Shown here: piece by piece, positions 5,905 to 13,330 of the stretch | Numbering within the stretch: the stretch's first letter is position 1 | How the letters are laid out: every line of letters starts with the position of its first letter | Assembly (NCBI GenBank): GCA_029945985.1 | Contig: JAQSDP010000416.1 | Location: 3,624-21,645 of the forward strand | Direction of reading: 5' to 3' | Length of the DNA: 18,022 bases | Origin: a bacterium | Lineage (GTDB): Bacteria > Acidobacteriota > Blastocatellia > Pyrinomonadales > Pyrinomonadaceae | Made by a program: the position numbers and the translations under genes | Notes under the pieces: model-generated | Databases searched by the model: none | What the model was told of the DNA's origin: nothing | Seen by the model: the letters and a program-made list of their open reading frames with translations, nothing else

Positions 5905-7281
5905 ATGGAAACAGCCACACTAAAGCCGAATCAACGCCGCGAGATTTTCGGCTGGATGATGTATGACTGGGCTAACTCCGCCTTTTATACAACGGTGATC
6001 TCGGTGATGCTCGGACCGTATTTGATCAGCTTGGCTGAGTCAAGTCTAGGAAAGGAAGGCCTGATCTTCGACCTTGGACTATTCAGGGTCACCACCGGTG
6101 GATTCCCGGCCTTTTGCCTCGCGATATCGGTAGTCTCGATGGTGGTTTTCCTGCCATTTCTTGGTGCGGTTGCCGACTACACTCACCTGAAAAAGCAACT
6201 CATGGCGGTGTTCTGTTACCTGGGAGTCCTCGCAAGCTCGCTTCTATTTTTCGTCACCGGCGACTCTTACATCATCGGCGGAATCTTGCTGATAATCTCG
6301 AATATCGGATTCGCGGCCGCAAACGTCTTCTACAACGCATTTCTGATCGACATCACCACTGAGAATCTGCGTGATCGAGTGTCTAGTTACGGATACGGTG
6401 CCGGCTACATAGGCGGTGTCGTGATGTTGGTAGCGAATCTTATCCTGATCGAGAATGCGGAGTCTCTGGGCCTAGCGAAAGGAATGGCCGTACGTATATC
6501 ATTCCTAATTGCCTCGTTATGGTGGGGCCTTTTCGCCATCGGCACATTCATGCTGGTGCGAAGCCGTCGGGCCGCTAAGGAAGTCCCGGCGAACAAAAAT
6601 CTCGTAACGGTCGGATTTTCTGAACTTTGGGAGACACTGAAAGAACTCAAACGCCTTCGTTATACGGCTCTTTTTCTTGTCGCCTATTTATTCTACAACG
6701 ACGGTATTCAGACCGTTATCCTCCAGTCATCCGTGTTCCTTTCACAGGAATTATTCACCCAGGCGGAGCGGGACGCGAGTGTGGATCAATCGTTTCTGAT
6801 CACTATCTTTCTCGTGGCCCAGATCTCCGCCTTTGCTGGAGCGATGATATTCGAGAGGATCGCCCGTTACATAGGTGCCAAATGGACGATCGTGATCTCT
6901 CTTGCGATCTGGTGCGGAATCGTCATCTATGCATATGCGTTCCTCGCCACTCGCACCCAGGCCTACGTCATGGCGGCGTTCATCGGGTTGGTTCTTGGAA
7001 GTGCTCAGGCATTATCCCGCTCGCTATACTCACAAATGATTCCGGCTGGCAGGGAATCTGCATTCTTCGGGCTGTATGAGATTTCCGAAAAAGGGACGTC
7101 ATGGATGGGACAGCTTTTGTTTACTATCATCATTGGTGCGACCGGTTCATTTCGGCAGGCTATCCTCGGATTGATCGTTTTTTTCGTCATCGGAAGCATT
7201 GTCCTTCTCTTTACCGATACAAAGAGGGCGATCCACGAGGCTGGCAATTTAACACCGGAAGAAGCCGGAAGTTCGGGCTGA
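5905..7281 (+). CDS. UMF1-family MFS transporter (Atg22-like)
   Basis: A 458-residue integral membrane protein with about 12 hydrophobic helices. Its N-terminus GWMMYDWANSAFYTTV (residues 16-31) is the hallmark of the UMF1/Atg22 branch of the major facilitator superfamily. Yeast Atg22 exports amino acids from the vacuole; bacterial members are inner-membrane permeases of unknown substrate. The central cytoplasmic loop (about residues 215-250, rich in Arg and Lys) and the SRSLYSQMIPAGRESAFFGLYEISEKG stretch region near residues 365-395, with its conserved polar residues inside a membrane segment, are also typical. The ATG at 5905 is chosen because the conserved motif follows within 16 residues; no Shine-Dalgarno sequence precedes it. 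The gene stands alone, with a separate promoter for the next operon beginning right after its stop. Confidence 0.92.
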   Translation: METATLKPNQRREIFGWMMYDWANSAFYTTVISVMLGPYLISLAESSLGKEGLIFDLGLFRVTTGGFPAFCLAISVVSMVVFLPFLGAVADYTHLKKQLMAVFCYLGVLASSLLFFVTGDSYIIGGILLIISNIGFAAANVFYNAFLIDITTENLRDRVSSYGYGAGYIGGVVMLVANLILIENAESLGLAKGMAVRISFLIASLWWGLFAIGTFMLVRSRRAAKEVPANKNLVTVGFSELWETLKELKRLRYTALFLVAYLFYNDGIQTVILQSSVFLSQELFTQAERDASVDQSFLITIFLVAQISAFAGAMIFERIARYIGAKWTIVISLAIWCGIVIYAYAFLATRTQAYVMAAFIGLVLGSAQALSRSLYSQMIPAGRESAFFGLYEISEKGTSWMGQLLFTIIIGATGSFRQAILGLIVFFVIGSIVLLFTDTKRAIHEAGNLTPEEAGSSG

Positions 7282-7282
7282 T

Positions 7283-7310
7283 TTGAGAAGCGAACCGGGT
7301 CAGCTATAAT
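7283..7310 (+). promoter_or_regulatory. Sigma-70 type promoter of the LOG-AIM24-ptsP operon
   Basis: TTGAGA (7283-7288) and a perfect TATAAT (7305-7310) are separated by 16 bp. Transcription would begin near 7317, leaving a leader of about 34 bases with AGGAG correctly placed before the GTG start at 7351. The -35 box begins immediately after the permease stop codon. Confidence 0.7.
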
Positions 7311-7350
7311 TACGAAATACTCACAACAACAAGAAAAGGAGATCTGATCT

Positions 7351-7905
7351 GTGCAAGAGAGTGCCCACGGGAGAATCATAACAATATTCGGGGGCTCCAA
7401 GTGCGGCCCTGAATCACAGGAATATCAAGACGCTCTCGCGATCGGACGTCGTTTAGCCGAAGAGGGATTTACTATTTGTACCGGAGGCTATCTTGGTGTG
7501 ATGGAGGCGGCATCGAAGGGCGCACGAGAGGCCGGCGGACGCGTTCTCGGTATAGTTATGAATCAGTTTAGATCTGAGCCGAACCGATTCCTTACGGATA
7601 AAGTCGCGACCGATCATTTCTATGATCGGCTGCAAAACCTGATCACCCGCTCTGTCGGTTTTGTAGCAATGCGGGGCGGAATGGGGACTGTCACGGAGAT
7701 CTCGCTCGTGTGGAACAAACTTCAGACCGGCGTACTCGAGCGGCGTCCCCTCGTTCTCGTTGGCGACTGTTGGAAGAGCGTCGTCGAATCGTTGGAAAAG
7801 AACCTCGTTGTTTCCGGAGACGACGTCAGCTTTATCGATTTCGCGGGCACTGCTGAAGATGCATGCTCCATAATTGTTGAGAGGACCCGCAGCGTAACCG
7901 TATGA
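7351..7905 (+). CDS. LOG family protein (lysine decarboxylase-like / nucleotide phosphoribohydrolase-like)
   Basis: A 184-residue Rossmann-like protein of the LOG family, whose studied members hydrolyse nucleoside 5'-monophosphates to release the base (cytokinin activation in plants, purine nucleotides in bacteria). CTGGYLGVMEAASKGA (43-58) is the phosphate-binding glycine-rich segment and RGGMGTVTE (108-116) corresponds to the PGGxGTxxE signature, with Arg replacing the usual Pro and the catalytic Glu116 kept. Arg93 in YDRLQNLI matches the conserved catalytic arginine, though the Lys often following it is Leu here. The start is GTG at 7351, set by AGGAG nine bases upstream. The stop overlaps the next ATG (ATGA), so the two proteins are translationally coupled. 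The true substrate is unknown; old annotation as lysine decarboxylase is unlikely to be right. Confidence 0.88.
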   Translation: MQESAHGRIITIFGGSKCGPESQEYQDALAIGRRLAEEGFTICTGGYLGVMEAASKGAREAGGRVLGIVMNQFRSEPNRFLTDKVATDHFYDRLQNLITRSVGFVAMRGGMGTVTEISLVWNKLQTGVLERRPLVLVGDCWKSVVESLEKNLVVSGDDVSFIDFAGTAEDACSIIVERTRSVTV

Positions 7906-8801
7906 ACTGTCCGAAATGTAACTCGCAATTATTGCCCGACGCAAAATTCTGTGGCTCCTGCGGTTTCACACTGCAACAGGCCCCTCCCCCGCCCGATGCT
8001 CGACCGGCAACTCAACCGCAGGCACCTGCATATCAGCAGCAGCCGCCTGTTGGTCAACAAGCTCTCCCGACCGGCGGAGCATTCCACTTCGACGCCGATG
8101 GCCGTGGGCAGGGTCGCGGGTACACGTGGGAGATCCAGCATCAGGGGTCGTTCGCACTCGCCGTAGTAAATCTTCAGGCGGAACAGGCTATCCACGCGGA
8201 AGCGGGGGCGATGGTTTCGATGTCGGGTAACGTAGACCTTCACGCTGAGATGAAAGGAGGCGTATTCGGAGCATTAAAGCGGGCTGTTGGCGGTGAGTCT
8301 GCCTTCGTCTCGACATTTACAGCAAAAGGTGGTCCCGGAGAAGTCACGCTCGCACCCGGATCCCCGGGCGGAGTGGTTGGAGTCGAGATGAGCAACCAGA
8401 CCTTCATGGTCCAGTCGAGTTCCTATCTAGCTGGAGATACGAGTCTGCAAGTCGAGACTAAGTTTGGCGGTGCAAAGTCGTTTTTCGGCGGTGAGGGGTT
8501 GTTCGTTCTCCAGGTCTCGGGCACCGGTCTTCTTCTGATCTCATCGTTTGGAGCGATCCATACAAAAACACTCCGGCCCGGCGAACAATACGTTGTCGAC
8601 ACCGGCCATCTGGTCGCTTGGGAAGGCCATATGCAGTACAACTTGCGGAAGGCAGCGAAAAGTGGATTCTTTCGAAGCATGATGAGCGGTGAGGGACTCG
8701 TCGCAGAATTTAACGGGCCAGGAGACATTCTGATCCAGACTCGTAATCTTGCTGCCTTTGCCGGCCTGCTGCGCCCATATTTCCCGTCGCAAGGCAGTTA
8801 G
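7902..8801 (+). CDS. Zinc-ribbon plus AIM24 (TIGR00266-like) family protein
   Basis: A 299-residue protein with three parts. Residues 1-21 form a zinc ribbon with CxxC pairs Cys3/Cys6 and Cys17/Cys20. Residues about 25-60 are a Pro/Gln-rich flexible linker. The remainder is an AIM24-type beta-rich domain, recognisable from AEAGAMVSMSGNVDLHAEMKG, the Gly-rich core with SGTGLLLISSFGAI, and RPGEQYVVDTGHLVAWE. AIM24 domains form trimeric beta-prism folds; the yeast member is needed for mitochondrial inner-membrane organisation, while bacterial roles are unknown. There is no signal peptide or membrane helix, so it is probably cytoplasmic and possibly membrane-associated. Translation is coupled to the LOG protein through the 4-bp overlap. 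Enzyme I begins 15 bp downstream. Confidence 0.9.
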   Translation: MNCPKCNSQLLPDAKFCGSCGFTLQQAPPPPDARPATQPQAPAYQQQPPVGQQALPTGGAFHFDADGRGQGRGYTWEIQHQGSFALAVVNLQAEQAIHAEAGAMVSMSGNVDLHAEMKGGVFGALKRAVGGESAFVSTFTAKGGPGEVTLAPGSPGGVVGVEMSNQTFMVQSSSYLAGDTSLQVETKFGGAKSFFGGEGLFVLQVSGTGLLLISSFGAIHTKTLRPGEQYVVDTGHLVAWEGHMQYNLRKAAKSGFFRSMMSGEGLVAEFNGPGDILIQTRNLAAFAGLLRPYFPSQGS

Positions 8802-8816
8802 ACCGCACTTCTAAGA

Positions 8817-10625
8817 ATGACCATAGATGGAAGAGTCTCCAAGTTCGGATCGGAGAAAGGGTCAGAGACCCGATTGCACGCTCGGCCGGTATCGCGCGGC
8901 GTAGCCGTCGGCAAGGTTGTCACCATCCACGGGGACAACAAGCAGTTCTATCGCACGCCGATCCGTCCCGAGCAGGTCGACCGTGAGATAGCGAGATATC
9001 GCGCTGCCCACACAGCCGCAGCCAGACAACTCACTAATGTCGGGCACACCCTTGAATATTCTTCGAATTCTGCGGCGATCTTCGACATGCATCGGGCAAT
9101 ACTAGAGGATTCCTCGCTCAGCGAAAAGATCGAGTCGGTAATTGCAGGCGAGCGTATCAATGCGGAATGGGCGGTAAAACTCGTAACGGATGAATACATC
9201 GCCAGGTACCAGGCACTGACCGACGAACATTTTCGCGATCGCTATATAGATGTAGAAGATATCGCTGACCAGTTGCAGACCGCGCTCGGCGGCAAGCGGC
9301 ATTCTATCCGCATTCCGCGTGGTTCTATAATTGCCGCGGCGGAGATCCGACCATCCACGATTGCGGAACTGGGCTCGCAGCATCTCGGAGGGATCATAAC
9401 CGAGAGCGGTGGGTGGACGTCGCATAGCTTTATCCTCGCCCGTGAGTTAGATATTCCCGCGGTCACCGGTGTGCAGAGACTCCTGCGACGCGTTCGGACG
9501 GGCGATGTCGTTTTGTTGGATGGTTTCGACGGTACAGTATTCCTTAATCCAGATGATTCTACGGTCGAGGCGATCAAAGCAACGCGGAGGCCGGGACGAA
9601 GGCGATCGGCGGACGAACCGCCGCTTGGAGATACTACACAGACTCTCGATGGTCGAGAAATTAAGATAAGGGCGAACTTCGATATCGCTGCCAGTTTCCA
9701 TCACGCGAAAGACCTTGGAGCACGCGGGATCGGCCTGTTTCGCTCTGAATATCTGTTCAATCGTTTCAAAGGATTTCCGGGCGAGGCCGAGCAGATCAAG
9801 GCATACCGCGAGATCGGCGATTACGCCGGAGCGGACCGCGCCCGCATTCGAACTTTTGATCTCAGCCTCAGCCAGATCGTTGAAAGATCTGAGCGGCGGG
9901 ACAAGAACCCGGCCTTAGGCCTTAGAGGGGTCAGGCTTTCGCTCACCCATCAAAAACACTTTCGGACGCAAATACGCGCCCTACTCCAGGCATCCGTTGA
10001 TCGCGAGATCGACGTGATCATCCCAATGGTTTCGGGAGTCGATGAAGTCAGAGCGGTTCGATCGATCGTCGACGAAGAGAGCGAATCTCTGATAAAACGC
10101 GGCACGGAGATTGGCAGCCCACGGCTTGGCGCAATGATCGAGTTGCCGGCCTCCGTTTTTTCAATTGATCAACTACTTGAGGAACTCGATTGTATCTGCA
10201 TAGGCACTAACGACCTGGTGCAGTACACGCTTGGTGTCGACCGCGATAATGAATCTGTTGCGAACTGGTTCCGGTCGCTGCATCCGTCTGTCCTTGAAGC
10301 CTTGAAACGGGTCATAGAAGCCGCCGCGAAGAAGGATATTCCCGCCGTCGTGTGCGGTGAAATGGCAGGATCGCCGTTCTACGTTCCGATCCTACTTGGC
10401 CTGGGTGCGACGGAATTGAGCATGAACGTGAACTCTATCACTCGAGTGCGGCGTGTGATCACGGGCGTGGCATTTGAGGAGACTCGGGAGCTTCGGGATC
10501 GCGTTTTGGCGTGCTCAACTGTAGAGAGTGTCGAATCGACTGCGCTTCAATTTGTCGAAGAGAGGTGGGGACACCTGTTTGAAACCGAGTTGCTCGGTGG
10601 GTTCAAAGCGCCGGTTACCACATGA
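8817..10625 (+). CDS. ptsP: Phosphoenolpyruvate-protein phosphotransferase (PTS Enzyme I family)
   Basis: A 602-residue cytoplasmic protein of the Enzyme I family, which takes phosphate from PEP and passes it to HPr. The N-terminal domain holds the phospho-His203 in SGGWTSHSFILAREL. The PEP-binding barrel shows FRSEYLFN, Arg345 in RTFD, the GLRGVRLSL arginine, IGTNDLVQYTLGVDRDN (462 onward, Asn465/Asp466) and Cys513 in VVCGEMAG. These active-site residues argue for activity. One stretch is unusual: the GGDK that normally follows RTxDI is SLSQ (350-353). The length fits Enzyme I without the GAF domain of nitrogen-type PtsP. No HPr, EIIA or sugar permease gene is nearby, so it may serve a regulatory phosphorelay. 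It is last in the LOG-AIM24 operon and is followed by rnpB. Confidence 0.92.
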   Translation: MTIDGRVSKFGSEKGSETRLHARPVSRGVAVGKVVTIHGDNKQFYRTPIRPEQVDREIARYRAAHTAAARQLTNVGHTLEYSSNSAAIFDMHRAILEDSSLSEKIESVIAGERINAEWAVKLVTDEYIARYQALTDEHFRDRYIDVEDIADQLQTALGGKRHSIRIPRGSIIAAAEIRPSTIAELGSQHLGGIITESGGWTSHSFILARELDIPAVTGVQRLLRRVRTGDVVLLDGFDGTVFLNPDDSTVEAIKATRRPGRRRSADEPPLGDTTQTLDGREIKIRANFDIAASFHHAKDLGARGIGLFRSEYLFNRFKGFPGEAEQIKAYREIGDYAGADRARIRTFDLSLSQIVERSERRDKNPALGLRGVRLSLTHQKHFRTQIRALLQASVDREIDVIIPMVSGVDEVRAVRSIVDEESESLIKRGTEIGSPRLGAMIELPASVFSIDQLLEELDCICIGTNDLVQYTLGVDRDNESVANWFRSLHPSVLEALKRVIEAAAKKDIPAVVCGEMAGSPFYVPILLGLGATELSMNVNSITRVRRVITGVAFEETRELRDRVLACSTVESVESTALQFVEERWGHLFETELLGGFKAPVTT

Positions 10626-10631
10626 CAACGT

Positions 10632-10659
10632 TTTACTGTTCAACATTTTTTGCTATACT
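10632..10659 (+). promoter_or_regulatory. Extended -10 promoter of rnpB
   Basis: TGCTATACT (10651-10659) is an extended -10 element (TGn followed by TATACT). TTTACT at 10632-10637 can serve as a weak -35 with a 16-bp spacer. Transcription would start near 10666, just ahead of the P1 helix of the RNase P RNA. Confidence 0.6.
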
Positions 10660-10674
10660 GCGTGAGCCATGCAG

Positions 10675-11060
<386 letters not shown>

Positions 11061-11107
11061 AGCACTTGGCCCTATTCATTCAGTAACCCAGGAGCTCACA
11101 CTCAATC

Positions 11108-11380
11108 ATGGCGAACCGAAAAGGCGTTTTTATTGGCGCGTACGTCCCCAACGAACTAAAAGAATCTCTTCGTCGCCGCGCTGCCCTCGAACACCGCACG
11201 CTATCGCAAGAAATAACGCGTATCTTGATCGAGGCGGTTCACGGGCAGACCCTTCCGGCAGGTAGCGTCGACCGGCGAACGGGACAGGCCTCTGTACCGA
11301 GACGTCGAGCAACCGACCCGCCTGAGAGGCGGCGGGCCGACGACCTTCCGTTCATTGCGCCCGAAGGCTCAAAGAAATAG
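11108..11380 (+). CDS. Small ribbon-helix-helix (Arc/FitA-type) protein
   Basis: A 90-residue basic protein. Residues 5-44 (KGVFIGAYVPNELKESLRRR followed by AALEHRTLSQEITRILIEAV) fit a ribbon-helix-helix DNA-binding fold: a beta-strand, then helix A, a turn with TLSQE, and helix B. The rest is Arg/Pro-rich and probably disordered. Such proteins bind operators as dimers and often autoregulate, frequently as antitoxins. No toxin-like gene follows: the next gene encodes a TPR membrane protein. It may be an orphan regulator. A GGAG (11091-11094) lies 13 bases before the ATG, slightly far. With rnpB ending about 47 bases upstream and no terminator visible, it could be expressed by read-through from rnpB. 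The fold is fairly sure; the targets are unknown. Confidence 0.75.
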   Translation: MANRKGVFIGAYVPNELKESLRRRAALEHRTLSQEITRILIEAVHGQTLPAGSVDRRTGQASVPRRRATDPPERRRADDLPFIAPEGSKK

Positions 11381-11436
11381 TTCCTCAGACAATTCGCGTT
11401 CGTCCTAAGCCTCGCTTTGTTGATAGACTAATAGGG

Positions 11437-12150
11437 ATGCGTAGTAGTGCTGTTTGGATAGCGTTGATCGCGGGAATCGTCTGCTTCGTGGCAGGCTTTT
11501 CTTTTGCAAATTATTTGAATCGATCCGAACTCAGCGGACTTCGGGGTGAGAACGAACGTCTGAAATCAAGCCAGTCGTCAGATTCGAGCCAGGTTAATCT
11601 TTCGGACGAAGAGATAGCGGCGAAACTAGATGAAGCAAACCAAAACGCAGGAGACTTCGCCTTCCAGAAAAGCCTTGGACTTGGACTCTATCGATACGGA
11701 GCAATCAAGCAGGACAAGGCGATAATTGAAAAAGCCCTTCCCTTACTGGTCCGTGCATACGGCCTCGATGCTACTGACTATGACGTGATCGTCGGTCTCG
11801 GCCACGCCTATTACGATATCGGCTATTTCGGCAAAGACAACGGGAGTTTTGAACGAGCGCGGGAATTCTACAACAGGGCACTTGCAAAGCGTCCCGATGA
11901 TATAGAAGTCCGTACTGACCTGGGCCTCACCTACTTCCTCCAGGAACCGCCGGATTACACGACTGCGATCGCCGAGTTCGAAAAGTCTCTCGAGATAAAC
12001 CCTAAACACGAGAAAACGCTTTCATTTGCCGCCCTTGCGATGAAGAATCAAAACAAGGACGCGAGCAGGTACTCTAACGTGCTTCGTACCATCAACCCGA
12101 ATAGTCCGACTCTTAGCGAGATCGATACGCCGCGGGGAACAGGTCAATGA
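11437..12150 (+). CDS. Membrane-anchored TPR repeat protein
   Basis: A 237-residue protein with one N-terminal membrane helix (about residues 6-26, no clear cleavage site), then a charged, possibly coiled-coil segment (RSELSGLRGENERLKSS) and a low-complexity Ser/Gln stretch. At least two tetratricopeptide repeats follow at about residues 115-195, for example the units ending FYNRALAKRPDD and AEFEKSLEINPKHEK. The bulk should lie in the periplasm, acting as a protein-protein interaction scaffold. It resembles the TPR part of CcmH/NrfG-type assembly proteins, but no cytochrome c genes are near, so I do not assign that role. Its stop overlaps the next start by 4 bp (ATGA), so the two membrane proteins are probably made together and may interact. 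Confidence 0.8.
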   Translation: MRSSAVWIALIAGIVCFVAGFSFANYLNRSELSGLRGENERLKSSQSSDSSQVNLSDEEIAAKLDEANQNAGDFAFQKSLGLGLYRYGAIKQDKAIIEKALPLLVRAYGLDATDYDVIVGLGHAYYDIGYFGKDNGSFERAREFYNRALAKRPDDIEVRTDLGLTYFLQEPPDYTTAIAEFEKSLEINPKHEKTLSFAALAMKNQNKDASRYSNVLRTINPNSPTLSEIDTPRGTGQ

Positions 12151-12437
12151 GAGAGGCTTTCTTCATACTGGTGATCTTGTTGGTGCTGTTTGGGTTGACT
12201 GCGTATCGCTACCGCAAGCAGATTGCGATGGGTCTCCAGATCTGGCGAATGTTGAGGGGAGCAAGGGAAATGGAGGCAAAGAATGCTCCTCAGATAGATC
12301 CACAGCCGGCAGAGAGGGGTGAATTAGTTAACTGCAGCCGCTGCGGCAAATGGACGCCCGCTTCAACAGCGATCAAGTTCGGCCCAACGATCTATTACTG
12401 CTCAACTCAATGCCTTCAACAAAAAGTAAAAACTTAA
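12147..12437 (+). CDS. Small membrane-anchored zinc treble-clef protein (PP0621-like)
   Basis: A 96-residue protein with one N-terminal membrane helix (about residues 4-20), a basic amphipathic stretch and a C-terminal metal site. The four cysteines are Cys63 and Cys66 (CSRCGKWTP) and Cys85 and Cys89 (YYCSTQC), a TRASH/PP0621-like treble-clef arrangement that would bind zinc. After the helix the Arg/Lys-rich segment suggests the zinc domain is cytoplasmic. Function is unknown. It is translationally coupled to the TPR protein gene before it. Its TAA overlaps the TAA of the convergent prepilin peptidase gene, leaving no room for an intergenic terminator. Confidence 0.75.
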   Translation: MREAFFILVILLVLFGLTAYRYRKQIAMGLQIWRMLRGAREMEAKNAPQIDPQPAERGELVNCSRCGKWTPASTAIKFGPTIYYCSTQCLQQKVKT

Positions 12438-13330
12438 GGCAGGAATGTGTTCACGTACCAGGCGATCAATCGCTCGCCGAAAAGCAACGATAAGATGGAG
12501 CCGATTCCGAGAAAGATGCCGAAAGGTATCTGCGTTTGCATGTCTTTGTCCTTTTGGCGAGCGACAAAGATCGAGCCGATGACGGCTCCGGCAAATGCGC
12601 CGAAGAAGATCGCGAGGAATGAGAGCCTCCATCCGAGCAACGCTCCAAATCCGAGCATCATCTTCACATCACCGAGCCCCATCGCATCTACTCCGCGGAG
12701 CCGTTTCCACAGTTCACCAACCAGCCACAAAGATCCTCCACCCGCCAAGGCGCCAACCAATCCGCTTGCAAGCGACACTAGCCAAACTGGATAACCCGCT
12801 AATGCTGTCGCCGGCCAATATGACATATCAGCGAAGTACTGCGGTCCGAAAGCTACAGGGAAAATGATGCGGACCAGTATGGCAAAGATGAAGAACGGAT
12901 ACGTGATCACGTTCGGAAGGATCATATGCTCGGCATCGATGAACATCAGCGCGACGAGCGTGGAAACAAAGATCAACCCGATCGGAAGAAACGGAGAGAA
13001 TCCAAAGTGCCAGAACACCAAGACCCAAAGTAGCGCGTGCAGCAGCTCAACCGCCGGATATCGGATCGAGATCGGTTCCTTACACGCCCGACATTTTCCG
13101 CCCAAGATCAGCCATCCGAGAACCGGGATATTGTCGTAGGGTTTGATCGGCCTATTGCATTTCGGGCAATGCGAGTTCGGAAACGCGATCGACTCCTCCC
13201 GCGGAACGCGATGGATGACAACGTTCAGAAAACTGCCCACCAGTGCTCCGAGTATGAAAACAAACACATACCCGAATGCCTCGGGAAGTCCGGCAACTGA
13301 CTCAAATGAGGAAACCTGTAAGAGGATCAT
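12434..13330 (-). CDS. pilD: Prepilin peptidase / N-methyltransferase (PilD, type IV leader peptidase)
   Basis: A 298-residue polytopic inner-membrane protein that cleaves the leader of type IV prepilins or pseudopilins and methylates the new N-terminus. ALVGSFLNVVIHRVP starts the N-terminal domain. The zinc-binding cysteine pairs are Cys55/Cys58 and Cys80/Cys83. The two catalytic aspartates are Asp132 in FIDAEHMILP and Asp221 in GLGDVKMM. The bifunctional form is indicated by the cysteine-bearing domain. No pilin or secretion genes are adjacent, which is common because one enzyme serves several systems. The ATG at 13330 overlaps the TGA of the GH3 gene, so it is coupled to that gene as the last one of the tldD-tldE-GH3 operon. 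Confidence 0.96.
   Translation of the reverse strand: MILLQVSSFESVAGLPEAFGYVFVFILGALVGSFLNVVIHRVPREESIAFPNSHCPKCNRPIKPYDNIPVLGWLILGGKCRACKEPISIRYPAVELLHALLWVLVFWHFGFSPFLPIGLIFVSTLVALMFIDAEHMILPNVITYPFFIFAILVRIIFPVAFGPQYFADMSYWPATALAGYPVWLVSLASGLVGALAGGGSLWLVGELWKRLRGVDAMGLGDVKMMLGFGALLGWRLSFLAIFFGAFAGAVIGSIFVARQKDKDMQTQIPFGIFLGIGSILSLLFGERLIAWYVNTFLP

Noticed and set aside
7351..7905. Lysine decarboxylase
   Set aside because: The GGxGTxxE motif identifies the LOG family; this is not a PLP-dependent decarboxylase, and the old name is a misannotation.
11108..11380. Antitoxin of a toxin-antitoxin pair
   Set aside because: The ribbon-helix-helix fold fits an antitoxin, but neither flank holds a PIN, RelE/ParE or MazF-like toxin; the neighbours are rnpB and a TPR membrane protein.
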